NCBI GenBank assembly: GCA_963794475.1
Contig: CAWCDW010000003.1
Coordinates: 1,178,001-1,242,000, forward strand
From: GAS188 sp963794475
GTDB lineage: Bacteria > Pseudomonadota > Alphaproteobacteria > Rhizobiales > Beijerinckiaceae
Direction: 5' to 3'
Length of the DNA stretch: 64,000 bases
Shown: one piece after another, positions 1-9,547 of the stretch
Layout of the letters: every line of letters starts with the position of its first letter
How positions within the stretch are numbered: the first letter of the stretch is position 1
The notes under the pieces: generated by a model
What the model saw: the letters and a program-made list of their open reading frames with translations, nothing else
Told to the model about the DNA's origin: nothing
Databases searched by the model: none
Program-made: the position numbers and the translations under genes

Positions 1-516
1 GACCACATCGGCCCGCTGCAGCCGGGATGGCGGCAAATTGATTCCGATCGCGGTGGCGGCCGTCAAATTCACGACCAGCTCGAAATCGGTCGGCTGCTCC
101 ACAGGTAGGGTCGCGGGTTTGGCGCCTTTGAGAACGGCAGCGACGTTTTCTCCGAGCCGGCGATACCATTGAGAAAGCACGGGCCCGTAGGAAATCAGCC
201 CACCGCCCTGCAGGAAAACCCGGAACGGAGAGATTGCCGGAATTCGAGCGCCTGCCACCATTTTGGCGATGCGACCGGCGAGTTGGTTGATCGAGGGAGC
301 CCCCAATTGAATAAGGGCTTGCGGGCGTTCTCTCAAGCCGGCGCCGAGTACGCTCTCCAGGGCAGTCGCATCACGGAATTCGAGCACCTGAAGGTCGACG
401 GAGGCCGTTTTCGCCACGCTCGCGAGGGCGCGAAGCTGGTAATCGCCAGTGCCCGCGTAACTCAGCGAGCGCCTAGCGTCGGCGCTCGAGACTCGCGCGG
501 CTGGGCGAATAGACAT
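1..516 (-). pseudogene. ABC-type substrate-binding protein remnant (ABC_sub_bind family), N-terminus missing, runs off left edge
   Basis: Reading the minus strand from an ATG at 516 gives an uninterrupted frame of 172 codons to the window edge. Its second half carries hallmarks of the ABC_sub_bind (pfam04392) family: GGGLISYGP, then VLKGAKPATLPVEQPTDFEL, then NLTAATAIGINLPPSRL near the end. Full-length members are about 320-340 residues with a signal peptide. Here the signal peptide and roughly the first half are absent, because the frame begins 20 bp downstream of the pncB stop. I infer a 5'-truncated remnant rather than a working binding protein; an unusual short protein cannot be excluded. 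The C-terminal end lies outside the window. Confidence 0.7.
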
Positions 517-536
517 CGCGATCGTTCCATCGAAGC

Positions 537-1829
537 TCACACCAGCACGGGCATCGCGGCTTCTTCCTTGGCCTCGAAGACGCGGCGATAGCGGGCGATC
601 TCGTCCTTCGGGCCCATGGCCTTCGTGGCATTGTCCGAGAGCTTCACGGCCGGGCGCCCATTCACCGACTTCACCTTGCAGACGATGGAAATCGGGTTGA
701 GCACGCCGTCATCCGCGAGCCCGCGGAAATCATTGGTCAGAAGCGTTCCCCAGCCGTAGCCGAGCCGCATGCGCCCGAGAAAATGCCGATGCACCTTTTC
801 GATGGCATCGACGTCGAGCCCATCGGAAAAGATGGCGAGCTTGTTCCGCGGGTCCTGGCCGCGCGCGCGCCACCAGGCGATCGCTTCCTCGCCGCCGGCG
901 ATCGGCTCCTTCGAATCGATGCGGATGCCGGTCCAGCGCGACACCCAATCGGGCGCGTGCCGCAAAAACCCCGTCGTTCCGAAGGTGTCCGGCAAGATGA
1001 CGAGAAGATTGCCGTCGTAATCTTCTTGCCAGTCTCGCAGCACGTCGTAAGGGGCGTCGGCGAGCGCGCCATCGTCACTGGCGAGCGCCGCATAGACCAT
1101 CGGGAGCTCATGCGCATTGGTGCCGACGGCCTCGACCTCGCGCCTTAGCGCGATGAGGCAATTCGAGGTGCCGAGAAAGCTCGGCCCCAGCCCTTCCATC
1201 ATCGCCTGCACGCACCAATCCTGCCAAAGAAAGCCGTGGCGGCGCCGCGTGCCGAAATCGGCGATGCTCGGCCGGCCGAGCGCGCGCAGCCGCTCGATCT
1301 TCTCCCAAACGCGGGTCATGCCGCGCGCGTAGAGCACCTGGAGCTCGAAACGCCCCATGCCGTCGAGCACGGCCCGCGAGCGCAGCTCGTTGAGGATCGC
1401 AAGCGCCGGGATCTCCCACATCGTGGTCTCGATCCACGGACCCTCGAAGGTGAGCTCGTATTGGCCGGCGCGCTTCTCGAGGTGGTAGGGCGGAAAGCGG
1501 AAGCGCTCGAGCCATTCCATGAAATCGGGCGCGAACATCTGCCGCTTGCCGTAGAAGGTGTTGCCGCGCAGCCAGGTGGATTCGCCTCGCGAGAGCGAAA
1601 GGCCGCGCACGTGATCGAGCTGCTCGCGCAGCGCGCCCTCGTCGACGAGGTCGCCGAGGCGTACCCGCTGCGTGCGGTTGATGATGCCGAAGGTGACCTG
1701 CGCGTTCTTGTGGCGCCGGAAGATCGTCTGCGCCATCAAGAGCTTGTAGAAATCCGTGTCGAGCACGGAGCGCACGATCGGATCGATGCGCCACTGGTGG
1801 TTATAGACGCGGGTGGCGATGTCGGTCAT
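537..1829 (-). CDS. pncB: Nicotinate phosphoribosyltransferase
   Basis: This 430-residue protein matches bacterial PncB in length. PncB makes nicotinate mononucleotide from nicotinate and PRPP with ATP hydrolysis, in the cytoplasmic NAD salvage pathway. Seen in the sequence: an N-terminal SVLDTDFYKLLMAQTI segment, DFGTRRR at about 191-197, the phosphoribosyl-binding stretch SFLGTSNCLIA near 217-227, and GTNAHELPM with the His (about H240) that is phosphorylated in this family. The ORF is intact and ends at TGA 537. It lies between a truncated transporter remnant and a broken fosX-like gene, all on the minus strand, so no operon partner in NAD metabolism is visible. Confidence 0.95.
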   Translation of the reverse strand: MTDIATRVYNHQWRIDPIVRSVLDTDFYKLLMAQTIFRRHKNAQVTFGIINRTQRVRLGDLVDEGALREQLDHVRGLSLSRGESTWLRGNTFYGKRQMFAPDFMEWLERFRFPPYHLEKRAGQYELTFEGPWIETTMWEIPALAILNELRSRAVLDGMGRFELQVLYARGMTRVWEKIERLRALGRPSIADFGTRRRHGFLWQDWCVQAMMEGLGPSFLGTSNCLIALRREVEAVGTNAHELPMVYAALASDDGALADAPYDVLRDWQEDYDGNLLVILPDTFGTTGFLRHAPDWVSRWTGIRIDSKEPIAGGEEAIAWWRARGQDPRNKLAIFSDGLDVDAIEKVHRHFLGRMRLGYGWGTLLTNDFRGLADDGVLNPISIVCKVKSVNGRPAVKLSDNATKAMGPKDEIARYRRVFEAKEEAAMPVLV

Positions 1830-1917
1830 GGGCTGCTCGGGTCTCGGATGGCTTTACGAGCGGGCGAAGGCCGCCAGCATAACGGCAAGGGGACCTAACC
1901 GCCAACGGCCGCGCAGG

Positions 1918-2347
1918 CTAGGCGCGAGTTCTCTCGGGCGTCTTGCCTTCCGCGTAGCGAGCAAGGCGTTCCTCGAGCGTCCCCGTGTGCAGCTCGAATA
2001 AATGATTATCGTAGTCGTAGAAATATTGGGGATTCTCCCTCGCCCTCCACGCGCGCGCGTGCTTCGCGCATCTCGAGGCCGAGCCGGTCGATTGCTCTCT
2101 TGTATCCCGGCAAGGATTCCGGGCGGACCTTGAAGGCTATATGGTTATAGCTTCTCGTCTGCAGCGGCTCTCCTTCCATGGCCGCGAGCCAGATTCCATG
2201 GATCAGGAAAAACTTTTCCCTGGAAGTGGAGAATGTCGCATCGCCGCTCGAATAGATTTCCCGGCCGCCCAGCACGCCGATGATGACCTCGCTCATCTTC
2301 TCGAGGTCGCGCACGATGAAGGTCAAATGGCTAAGACCTTCAATCAT
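1918..2347 (-). pseudogene. FosX/FosA-like glyoxalase-fold protein, frameshifted
   Basis: From ATG 2347 the frame reads MIEGLSHLTFIVRDL, then REKFFLIHGIWLA and RSYNHIAFKV. This matches FosX-type fosfomycin-resistance vicinal-oxygen-chelate proteins, with His7 and the NH metal-ligand segment visible. After VEGEGE the frame runs out at a TAA (2006). Shifting by one base at a run of four C (minus strand, 2028-2031) restores QYFYDYDNHLFELHTGTLEE and a TAG at 1918-1920, the expected FosX C-terminus. As read, the protein loses the C-terminal Glu metal ligand. Either the gene is broken or one base is an error. The start at 2347 was chosen because family similarity begins there; upstream codons are unrelated. 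If intact, the gene would encode about 143 residues. Confidence 0.75.
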
Positions 2348-2426
2348 GACCCGACCCCGAAACTCGATTGAGTGCTGTTCAACGGAAAGACTCTGATCTC
2401 GACGTGCTGTGCGCCCGATCGGATGC

Positions 2427-2795
2427 TTACTGTGCCCTCTTTCCGTCGGTTCGCCCCGAAGCATCCAACATTCGCAGCTGGCTTTTCAGCGCCTTCATCT
2501 GCGTTTCGAGGAATTCCCGCTGTAACTTGAGAAGCTGCGAAACCTCCGTCGCATGCACCATGTCATGGGCGAGTGCGAAGGCGCCCTGCACATTGCTTTC
2601 CGCGAAGCCGAGGGCGAGACGGGACAATCGGGCTGACGCATCGGCGGTCTCGGCGGGGCTTGGTGCTCCGCTTTCGATTGCGGCGTTCACGACCCCCACG
2701 AAGCTGCCGAAGGCTTTTCTTGCCTGCTCGACGCTGCGGTCGGCAAAGTCGCGGACCTCGTTCGGTACCGCACGGCTCAACGGCTCGGTCGCCAT
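2427..2795 (-). CDS. Phasin family protein
   Basis: A 122-residue, mostly alpha-helical protein with no cysteine or signal peptide. Segments such as VRDFADRSVEQARKAFGSFV and LLKLQREFLETQMKALKSQL fit the phasin (Phasin_2/PhaP-like) pattern of amphipathic helices that coat polyhydroxyalkanoate granules or otherwise act as small helical adaptors. The length is typical for alphaproteobacterial phasins. It lies 79 bp upstream of the fosX-like gene on the same strand. No PHA synthesis genes are in the window, so the granule role is inferred from the family only. Confidence 0.75.
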   Translation of the reverse strand: MATEPLSRAVPNEVRDFADRSVEQARKAFGSFVGVVNAAIESGAPSPAETADASARLSRLALGFAESNVQGAFALAHDMVHATEVSQLLKLQREFLETQMKALKSQLRMLDASGRTDGKRAQ

Positions 2796-3095
2796 CCAGC
2801 TCTTCGCTCCGCCTTGTCGCGAATCACGTCACCGAGGCCGAGGCTAGCAGCGCGCGCGTATTTGTCACGCGGGCGCGAAGGACTGTCCCCAGAAGCCGGG
2901 AAGCAGCCGACAAGCTCGCCCGCGAGCGCGGCGTTAACATTAATGCTGGCCTGAACTCGCCAGGCGCGCGATTCGATGCGACAGGGCGCGACGACATGGT
3001 CTATAAAGCGTTAACCAGGCGCACCCTGTGGGTGTCCCGGAACGAAACAGGCCGATCGACGTCACATTTCGTGAATATGACAGGTCTTCAACGCA
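2796..3095. other. 300-bp divergent intergenic region between phasin and sensor kinase genes
   Basis: No gene is supported here. It must hold the promoters of the phasin (minus) and the sensor kinase (plus). TTAA-containing words occur at about 2933-2944 and at 3010-3015 (TTAACC). These resemble CtrA half-sites, but the TTAA-N7-TTAA spacing is not met, so I make no regulatory call. Confidence 0.4.
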
Positions 3096-6077
3096 ATGCC
3101 GCCGCCGGATAGCGATCCCCCTGGCCCCGAAGCCGCAAATGCGGCTTGGCCATCTTCTCCGTTGGCGATGGGGACCGACGCTTCCTTGCAATCCGCGATC
3201 GAGAAAGGTTCGCCCGCTGCGATCTGGGCCTTGGGCGATGCCGCCCCCCTTTGGTGGAATAAGGCCGGCGCCACGCTGTTCGAGCTGCCCAGGGCCAAAG
3301 AGGCGCCACCCCCCGTGCTCGCCGCGCTTTCCCGGGCCGCGGGTTCGGACCGGCCGTGGATCGAGCGCTGGCGGCTCACCGTCTCAAGGCGCGCCATGGT
3401 CGCGACCCTACTGCTCGGCCGAGCCGGTCTCAGCGACGGCAGAAAAGCGCTCGTGATCGCGGCGACCGATGTCGCTCCGCCGATCGTCGCGGACGCGCAG
3501 GCGATGCCGCCCAGCCTCGCCCCGAAGGCACCGGAACGGCTTGCTCCATCCCCGGGGGTGAAATCGGCCGGCGCGGATGCCGCGACCCGCCCGGACGCGC
3601 CCGTCAACCCCGCGGTCTCTCATGCCGCGAGCCGCCGATTGACATGGCAAACCGACGCGAGCGGAAAATTGCTGGCAGGTCCTCCCGGCACCAGCCTGTC
3701 GCAAGCCCTCGGGCGCGGCGCACCGATGCAGCCCGCCCTGTTGAGCGAGTTGTTTGCGAAAGGCCGTGCCGCCGTTGAGCAGTCAATCGCCTCCGGGCGA
3801 CCGGTCTCCGGCGTGTCGGTCGAGACGATCGCCGCTCCCGACGGCTCTTCGCTGGTCGGCGTGTTGTTCGGCGCCCCGGTGCTCGACCAAGGGCGCAAGG
3901 CCTCGGGTTACAGGGGTTTTCTCGTCGTTTCCGAGTTGCGCCCGGGGGAGCCCCGGCCATTGGAAGCCGAGGCGCGCCCCGACGAAGAACCGGCGCCACC
4001 GCCGTCCTCGACCAAAGCCGCCCCCGAAGAGGAGCGTCGCGCCGCCACTGCCGGTGAGCCGTCGCCTGTCGGGACCGAGCCGCCCTCATCAAAGGGCGAG
4101 CTCGCCGTGAGCGCCTTGATCGGCGAGGTCTCAAATGAGGCTCAATCGGCGCTGCCCGGCCGCCTTTTCGCCCCTTCTGTCGCGCCCGCCCCGGCCGCGG
4201 GGGAGGCAGGGCCGATGACGCTCACGCATTCGCAAATTTTTAGGAGCGCTGCCGGCCAGCCCGAAGCGCCGCCGGCGACGCAACCCGCCGACGGGCCGTT
4301 ACGCACATCCAATGTGATCGCCTTGCGCAAGCCGGGCGCTGACGCGGGCCGCCTCAAGGAACAGGAAGCCCCCGCGCTTTCGCCGGCCGAACGCGACGCT
4401 TTCGCCGATATCGCCAAGGCCCTCGGCGCCGCCTGGACCGATAAGGACCAGTCTCAGGCAAAAGGCGCCTCGCCAAAGTCGCTCGAGGGGAATGCGACAA
4501 CCGGGGGCGAGAAGCGACCGGAGGAAGCGCCTGAAGCCGAGGCGGGCGATGAACGCGCGCCGGAGGCGCGAGGCTTTTCCGACGCTCCGGCCGGTGATCT
4601 TGCGGTCGTCATCGACCGGCTTCCCGTCGGCATTCTCGTGCACCGCTCAGGCGTCGCGGTCGCCGTGAACAAGACGCTTCTCGACCTTCTCGGGCACGAA
4701 AGTCTCGAGGCTTTTCAGGCGCAGAGCGGCATCGAGGCATTGTTCGCCGATCCGACCGTCGGGCCCGGCGCTGGCAAGCGCGTCGCCATCAGCACCCGCG
4801 ACGGCGCGATCATCGAGGTCGACGCCCGCCGCCAGGCCATCAAATGGCGTGGTGAGGCCGCGACCTTGCTGTCGCTTCGCCGCTCGCTTCACGACGAGGC
4901 GCAAGGCCTCGAAGCGGCCCACCGTTCGGCCCTCGCGGCCAAGCAAGCCGAGATCGAGGAATTGCGCGCGCTTCTCGACGGGGCAACCGACGGTATCGTG
5001 AGCATCGATGAGCTCGGGCGCGTCCTCGCCATGAATCCTTCGGCCGAGAAGCTTTTCGGCTATGGCGCGGGTGAAATCGCGGGCGAGGCGCTTGCGGTGC
5101 TCGTGGCCCCGGAATGCCATCAGGCGCTCGCCGCGTCTCTCGAGGCGGCCCGCGTCGGAACGTCACATTCGGCGACGCTCGAGGCGCGCGAGATCACGGG
5201 GCGCGAACGCGAGGGCCGGCGCATCTCGCTCTCGATGCGCCTTCATGCCGGCAAGCCGCGTGAAGGAAACACCACCAAGTCTTCAGGCAGATGGCACGCG
5301 GTCTTTCGCGATCTCACGGCGAGCAAGGTTTCCGAGGCGGGCCTCGTCGAGGCCCGCGTCGCGGCCGAGCGCACGACCGTGCAGAAATCCGAATTCCTCG
5401 CGAAGGTGAGCCACGAGATCCGCACGCCTTTGAACTCGATCGTCGGCTTTGCCGACATCATCGCCGAGGAGCGCTTCGGCCCCCTCGAGAACGAGCGCTA
5501 CAAGGAATACATAAAGGACATCCGGGCCTCGGGCACGCATATCATAAGCCTCGTGAACGATCTCCTCGATCTCTCGAAGATCGAATCGGGCCGCGCGGAA
5601 TTGTCCTTCACGCCCGTCAATCTCAATGCCGAGGTCGCGGCCGGCGTCGCTCTCGTGCAGATGGACGCGGCGCGCTCGCGCGTGCTGCTGCGCCAGAGCC
5701 TCGCGCAAGGTTTGCCCGCGATCATCGCGGATACGCGCAGCGTCAAGCAGATCCTGCTCAACATCCTGTCGAATGCCGTGAAATTCACCGAGCCTGGGGG
5801 CCAGGTCATCGTTTCCACCGCGCTCTCCGACAAGGGGGAGGTGATTTTCCGCGCACGCGACACGGGCATCGGCATGTCGGAGCGCGAGCTCGCCCAGGCC
5901 TTGGAGCCCTTCAAGCAGTTCGCCACCACCTTGCGTCCAGGCGGCAGTGGGCTCGGGCTTTCGCTCACCAAGGCGCTCGTCAAGGCGAATCAGGCGAATT
6001 TGTCGATCGCGAGCCACGCCAATGAGGGCACGTTGGTGGAAGTCATTTTCCCGCGCACGAGGGTGATGGCCGCCTGA
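3096..6077 (+). CDS. PAS-domain sensor histidine kinase, PdhS/PleC/DivJ-like
   Basis: A 993-residue kinase without an obvious membrane segment. Residues 1 to about 490 are Pro/Ala-rich and low complexity. Two PAS-like regions follow, near 504-600 (starting VVIDRLPVGILVH) and 628-700 (DGATDGIVSIDELGRVLAMN). The kinase core is complete: H-box KVSHEIRTPLNSIVGF with phospho-acceptor about H773, N-box LLNILSNAVKFTEPGG (about N893), G1 DTGIGM (about D922) and G2 GGSGLGLSL. The core, with GFADIIAEERFGPLENERYK after the H-box, strongly resembles alphaproteobacterial cell-cycle kinases of the PdhS/PleC/DivJ group, which act on DivK. The exact orthologue is not assigned. It is monocistronic and no response regulator gene is adjacent, as usual for this group. 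Confidence 0.85.
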   Translation: MPPPDSDPPGPEAANAAWPSSPLAMGTDASLQSAIEKGSPAAIWALGDAAPLWWNKAGATLFELPRAKEAPPPVLAALSRAAGSDRPWIERWRLTVSRRAMVATLLLGRAGLSDGRKALVIAATDVAPPIVADAQAMPPSLAPKAPERLAPSPGVKSAGADAATRPDAPVNPAVSHAASRRLTWQTDASGKLLAGPPGTSLSQALGRGAPMQPALLSELFAKGRAAVEQSIASGRPVSGVSVETIAAPDGSSLVGVLFGAPVLDQGRKASGYRGFLVVSELRPGEPRPLEAEARPDEEPAPPPSSTKAAPEEERRAATAGEPSPVGTEPPSSKGELAVSALIGEVSNEAQSALPGRLFAPSVAPAPAAGEAGPMTLTHSQIFRSAAGQPEAPPATQPADGPLRTSNVIALRKPGADAGRLKEQEAPALSPAERDAFADIAKALGAAWTDKDQSQAKGASPKSLEGNATTGGEKRPEEAPEAEAGDERAPEARGFSDAPAGDLAVVIDRLPVGILVHRSGVAVAVNKTLLDLLGHESLEAFQAQSGIEALFADPTVGPGAGKRVAISTRDGAIIEVDARRQAIKWRGEAATLLSLRRSLHDEAQGLEAAHRSALAAKQAEIEELRALLDGATDGIVSIDELGRVLAMNPSAEKLFGYGAGEIAGEALAVLVAPECHQALAASLEAARVGTSHSATLEAREITGREREGRRISLSMRLHAGKPREGNTTKSSGRWHAVFRDLTASKVSEAGLVEARVAAERTTVQKSEFLAKVSHEIRTPLNSIVGFADIIAEERFGPLENERYKEYIKDIRASGTHIISLVNDLLDLSKIESGRAELSFTPVNLNAEVAAGVALVQMDAARSRVLLRQSLAQGLPAIIADTRSVKQILLNILSNAVKFTEPGGQVIVSTALSDKGEVIFRARDTGIGMSERELAQALEPFKQFATTLRPGGSGLGLSLTKALVKANQANLSIASHANEGTLVEVIFPRTRVMAA

Positions 6078-6123
6078 GGCCGCCGCGTCGGAAAGGGCTT
6101 GCCGTTCCGCTCGGGCGCTCTCC

Positions 6124-8451
6124 TCAATTGCCGAAAATCGCCTCGAGGAAGCTTTTCGGCCGGGGTTGCGGCGCGGTCCCGGAACGACCTGAGGAGACAT
6201 TCGGAATGGACGCCGGGGGCCGCAAGCCGCCATCCGGGAGAAGCCCGGCGCGCGTCTGGCCCGCCTCCGCGCCGGCATTCATCACGAGCGGGGCCGGCGG
6301 AATATTCCCTTGCGCGTTTCCGGAAGCCGGCGGGTAGGACGGCGCCGAGGCGACGGGGGTCGAGCCAGCGGGCGGCGCGGACGGGTCGGTCGCGCCCGGC
6401 GCGTGTTCCCAAGGGGCCGCTGGCAAGGGCACGGGCGGCGAGCCCGCGAGCGCCGCGCGCATGAAACGGTTCCAGACCTCCGCGGGCAGGCCGCTTCCGG
6501 TCACCTTCTTCATCGGCGAATCATCGTCATTGCCGAACCAGACGCCGGTGACCAGAGTGGCCGTATAGCCGACGAACCAGGCGTCGCGATAATCCTGCGT
6601 CGTGCCCGTCTTGCCGGCCGCGTCCCAATTCGGAATCTCGGCCTTTCGCGCCGTGCCGGTGAGCAAGGTCTCGCGCATCATGTCGATCATCATGGCGTGC
6701 GCAGTTTGATCGATGACGCGACCATGGCTCTCGACGCCCTGTCGATAGAGAAGTTGGCCGTTGGCCGATTTCACGCTTGCGATCACATGCGGATCGACGC
6801 CGATGCCGCCATTGGCGAAGGTCGCGTAAGCGGTGACGAGCTCGAGCGGCGTCACCTCGGAGGTGCCGAGCGCGATCGAGGGCGTCGCCTGCAAGGGGCT
6901 TTGGATGCCGAGCCGCGCGGCGGTCGAGGCGACCGCCTTCGGCCCGAACTCCGCTGCAAGCCGCACCGCGACCGTGTTGAGCGACATGGCGAATGCTTGT
7001 TTCAGCGTCACCGGACCGAAATATTCATGGGTGTAGTTCTCAGGCCTCCAGCCCTTGATGTTGATCGGCCCGTCCTCGCGCACCGTGTCGGGCGTCAGCC
7101 CATGCTCGATCGCGGTGAGATAGGTGAAGGGCTTGAAGGATGATCCCGGCTGGCGGCGCGCCGAGGTCGCGCGGTTGAACTGGCTCTTGGCATAATCGCG
7201 CCCGCCGACCAGCGCCTTCACGCCGCCGTCCGGCGCGAGCGCCACGAGCGCGCCTTCTCCGACATCGAGCTTGCCGCCCTTGGCGTCGAGCTCCTCGCCG
7301 AGCACGTGCTCGGCGAGCGCCTGCAGGCGGCTGTCGATCGTGGTCGAGACCGTGATGTCGCCCTCGAGCGCGCCGATCTTCTCGTCGAGCGCGTCCATGA
7401 CGTAGTCGGCGGCGTAATTCGCGCCGCCGCCGCCGCCATTCTCGATCGCTTGGGCCGGATGCGCCAGCGCGACCTTGGCCATGCCGTCGGTGATCAAGCC
7501 TTGATCGCGCATGTCCGCGATGACGATCCCGGCGCGCTTCTCCGCCGCATCGGGATTGCGGTTCGGCGCGAGGCGACCGGGCGCTTGCACGACGCCCGCG
7601 AGCGTCGCGGCCTCGGCGAGCGAGAGCGAACGGGCGGGCTTCGAGAAATAGCGCTGCGCCGCCGCCTCGATGCCATAGGCGCCAGCGCCGAAATAGACAC
7701 GGTTGAGGTAAAGCTCGAGGATCTGGTTCTTCGTGTATTTACGCTCGAGCCAAACCGCCAGGATGGCTTCCTGGATCTTGCGCGACACGGTGCGCTCTTG
7801 CGTGAGAAAGAGGTTCTTGGCGAGCTGTTGGGTAAGCGTCGAGCCGCCTTGCAGGCCGCCATGACCGCGCCGCCACAGCGTGACCGCGAGCGCGCGCGTC
7901 AGGCCGATCGGGTCGATGCCGAAATGCGAGTAGAAGCGCCGGTCCTCGATGGCGACGAAGGCCTTGGGCGCATAGGCCGGCAGTTCGGAAAGGGTGACGG
8001 TGCGCCCGCCCGTCTCGCCGCGATTGGCGATGAGCGAGCCGTCGGACGCCAGGATCGCCACATTGGGGGCGCGCTTCGGCACGGCGAGCTGGTCGATCGG
8101 CGGCAATTTGGTGAAATAATAGCCGACAAGCCCGGCGAAGCCGATCATCCCCCAGATGCAAAGCGTGAAGCTCCAGACGACGAGCCGTCTCGCGAGCGAG
8201 CGCCGCTGCCGGCCTTCCTGGCGGGACCGAGATTTGCCTCGCCCCTTGCTCTTCCCCGATGGCTTACGCGCCGCGCGCTCAGCCACGGTCTTCACCGGTT
8301 GGGGCTTTGCGGCGGCCTTGGGAAGCCGATCTTCGGGCCGCAGGCGGAAATCCTCGCCCTCGCGACGGGAATCGCGCCCCGAATCGAAGGAAGGCTCCCG
8401 GCGCGTGCGCGCGTCGGAATTCCGTCCGCCCCTCCCCGATGAGTTCTGCAT
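6124..8451 (-). CDS. Class A penicillin-binding protein (PBP1A family transglycosylase/transpeptidase)
   Basis: A 775-residue bifunctional peptidoglycan synthase. Residues 1-88 are basic and cytoplasmic, followed by one membrane anchor at about 89-112. The GT51 glycosyltransferase domain has the catalytic Glu in IEDRRFYSHFG (about E169) and GGSTLTQQLAKN. The transpeptidase domain has PGSSFKPF (SxxK Ser about 437), SLN at about 490-492 and AGKTGTT (KTG about 614-616). The tail from about 670 is Pro/Ala-rich and probably disordered. It polymerises and crosslinks glycan strands on the periplasmic side. In many Rhizobiales this gene follows an amidase; here the upstream neighbour is an unrelated SDR gene after 325 bp. 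Confidence 0.93.
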   Translation of the reverse strand: MQNSSGRGGRNSDARTRREPSFDSGRDSRREGEDFRLRPEDRLPKAAAKPQPVKTVAERAARKPSGKSKGRGKSRSRQEGRQRRSLARRLVVWSFTLCIWGMIGFAGLVGYYFTKLPPIDQLAVPKRAPNVAILASDGSLIANRGETGGRTVTLSELPAYAPKAFVAIEDRRFYSHFGIDPIGLTRALAVTLWRRGHGGLQGGSTLTQQLAKNLFLTQERTVSRKIQEAILAVWLERKYTKNQILELYLNRVYFGAGAYGIEAAAQRYFSKPARSLSLAEAATLAGVVQAPGRLAPNRNPDAAEKRAGIVIADMRDQGLITDGMAKVALAHPAQAIENGGGGGANYAADYVMDALDEKIGALEGDITVSTTIDSRLQALAEHVLGEELDAKGGKLDVGEGALVALAPDGGVKALVGGRDYAKSQFNRATSARRQPGSSFKPFTYLTAIEHGLTPDTVREDGPINIKGWRPENYTHEYFGPVTLKQAFAMSLNTVAVRLAAEFGPKAVASTAARLGIQSPLQATPSIALGTSEVTPLELVTAYATFANGGIGVDPHVIASVKSANGQLLYRQGVESHGRVIDQTAHAMMIDMMRETLLTGTARKAEIPNWDAAGKTGTTQDYRDAWFVGYTATLVTGVWFGNDDDSPMKKVTGSGLPAEVWNRFMRAALAGSPPVPLPAAPWEHAPGATDPSAPPAGSTPVASAPSYPPASGNAQGNIPPAPLVMNAGAEAGQTRAGLLPDGGLRPPASIPNVSSGRSGTAPQPRPKSFLEAIFGN

Positions 8452-8776
8452 TTCGTGCGATCACTGTCCGCCAAGCCCTCATTCGCTCTCGACTGTGATT
8501 GTGGCGGATTAAGGTGCGGTAAAGGGGCGTTTCGCCGGAACGGGACGAGCACCACGAGGGGGATTGGCGCGGAACTCGCGCTCGTGAGCGGCCGGGCCCA
8601 CCCCAACCTCACACGTACTTGCGAGGATGAAAGCAGTCGGCCGCCGGCAAGGCACCAAGCGTCACGGTCAAAAGGATCGTCATCGATATTGATCCCTGCT
8701 CGGACCACGATCGCCTCTGCCTCGCATAAGACGTTTTGTCCGAGGGCCGCCCAGCCAAGGCTCCTATGAAGGCCCC
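8452..8776. other. 325-bp intergenic region, no gene recognised
   Basis: Between the start of the penicillin-binding protein gene and the end of the SDR gene. I see no convincing coding pattern, tRNA or riboswitch on either strand. A 24-codon minus-strand frame (MTILLTVTLGALPAADCF onward) is present, but without supporting context it is not called. Confidence 0.4.
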
Positions 8777-9547
8777 TCAATGGCTCGCGATCTGGCCGCC
8801 ATCGGCCCGCAGGATCGAGCCCGTCACATAGCCCGCCGCTTCGCTCGCGAGGAACACGGCGACGGCCGCGTAATCCTCAACCGTGCCGTAGCGCCCGGCC
8901 GGGATGCGCGCCTTGGCGGCGGCCTCGATCTCGGCGACCGACTTCCCCTGCTTCTCGGCATTCGCCTTGTCGAGCTGGGTGAGGCGGTCGGTGGCGATCC
9001 GCCCGGGGGCCACGGCGTTCACCGTGATCCCGTGGCGCGCCACCTCATTTGCGAGTGTCTTGCCCCAGCCGACGAGCGCGGGGCGGATGGCGTTCGAAAT
9101 GGCGAGGTTCGGAATCGGCTCGATCACGCCGGACGAGATCACCGAGATGATGCGCCCCCATTTGCGCTCGATCATGCCCGGAAGCGCAAGATCCGCGAGG
9201 CGAACGAGCCCCACGAACATCGCCTCGAAGGAATTGCGCCACTGCGGGCTCGACACGCCTTGCGCGCCGCCAGGCGGTGGGCCGCCCGAATTGAGTACCA
9301 GCACGTCGACCCCGCCGAGCTCCTTCGTCACGGCCGCGTGCAGCGCCTCGACCTGATCGAGCTTGCCGGTGTCGCAGGCAAAGCCCTTGGCGCCGATCGT
9401 CTTCGCCGCGGCGCCCGCCGACTCCAATGTGCGGCTCGCGATGGCGACCGACGCGCCTTCCTCGGCAAGCCCTTTGGCGATGCCGAAGCCGAGGCCCTTG
9501 CTCGCGCCGAGCACCAGGGCGCGCTTGCCTTTCAAACCGATTTTCAT
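8777..9547 (-). CDS. SDR family oxidoreductase lacking the canonical Tyr-x-x-x-Lys pair
   Basis: A 256-residue short-chain dehydrogenase/reductase. The cofactor motif GASKGLGFGIA is at 14-24, an NSGG motif at 86-89, and the C-terminus GSILRADGG is typical of FabG-like SDRs. Where the catalytic YxxxK should follow the Ser138/139 strand, the sequence reads NLAISNAIRPALVGWGKTLA, so Tyr and its i+4 Lys are both replaced. A noncanonical subgroup of FabG-like proteins has this change, so a normal ketoreductase role is doubtful. The start overlaps the upstream DapA-like stop (ATGA at 9544-9547), indicating translational coupling in a two-gene operon. Confidence 0.85.
   Translation of the reverse strand: MKIGLKGKRALVLGASKGLGFGIAKGLAEEGASVAIASRTLESAGAAAKTIGAKGFACDTGKLDQVEALHAAVTKELGGVDVLVLNSGGPPPGGAQGVSSPQWRNSFEAMFVGLVRLADLALPGMIERKWGRIISVISSGVIEPIPNLAISNAIRPALVGWGKTLANEVARHGITVNAVAPGRIATDRLTQLDKANAEKQGKSVAEIEAAAKARIPAGRYGTVEDYAAVAVFLASEAAGYVTGSILRADGGQIASH

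Noticed and set aside
2796..3095. Possible CtrA box upstream of the sensor kinase
   Set aside because: TTAA words are present but not with the TTAA-N7-TTAA spacing, so the evidence is too weak.
8452..8776. A 24-codon peptide or small RNA between the penicillin-binding protein and SDR genes
   Set aside because: No ribosome-binding site, conserved fold or recognisable RNA motif could be pointed to by eye.
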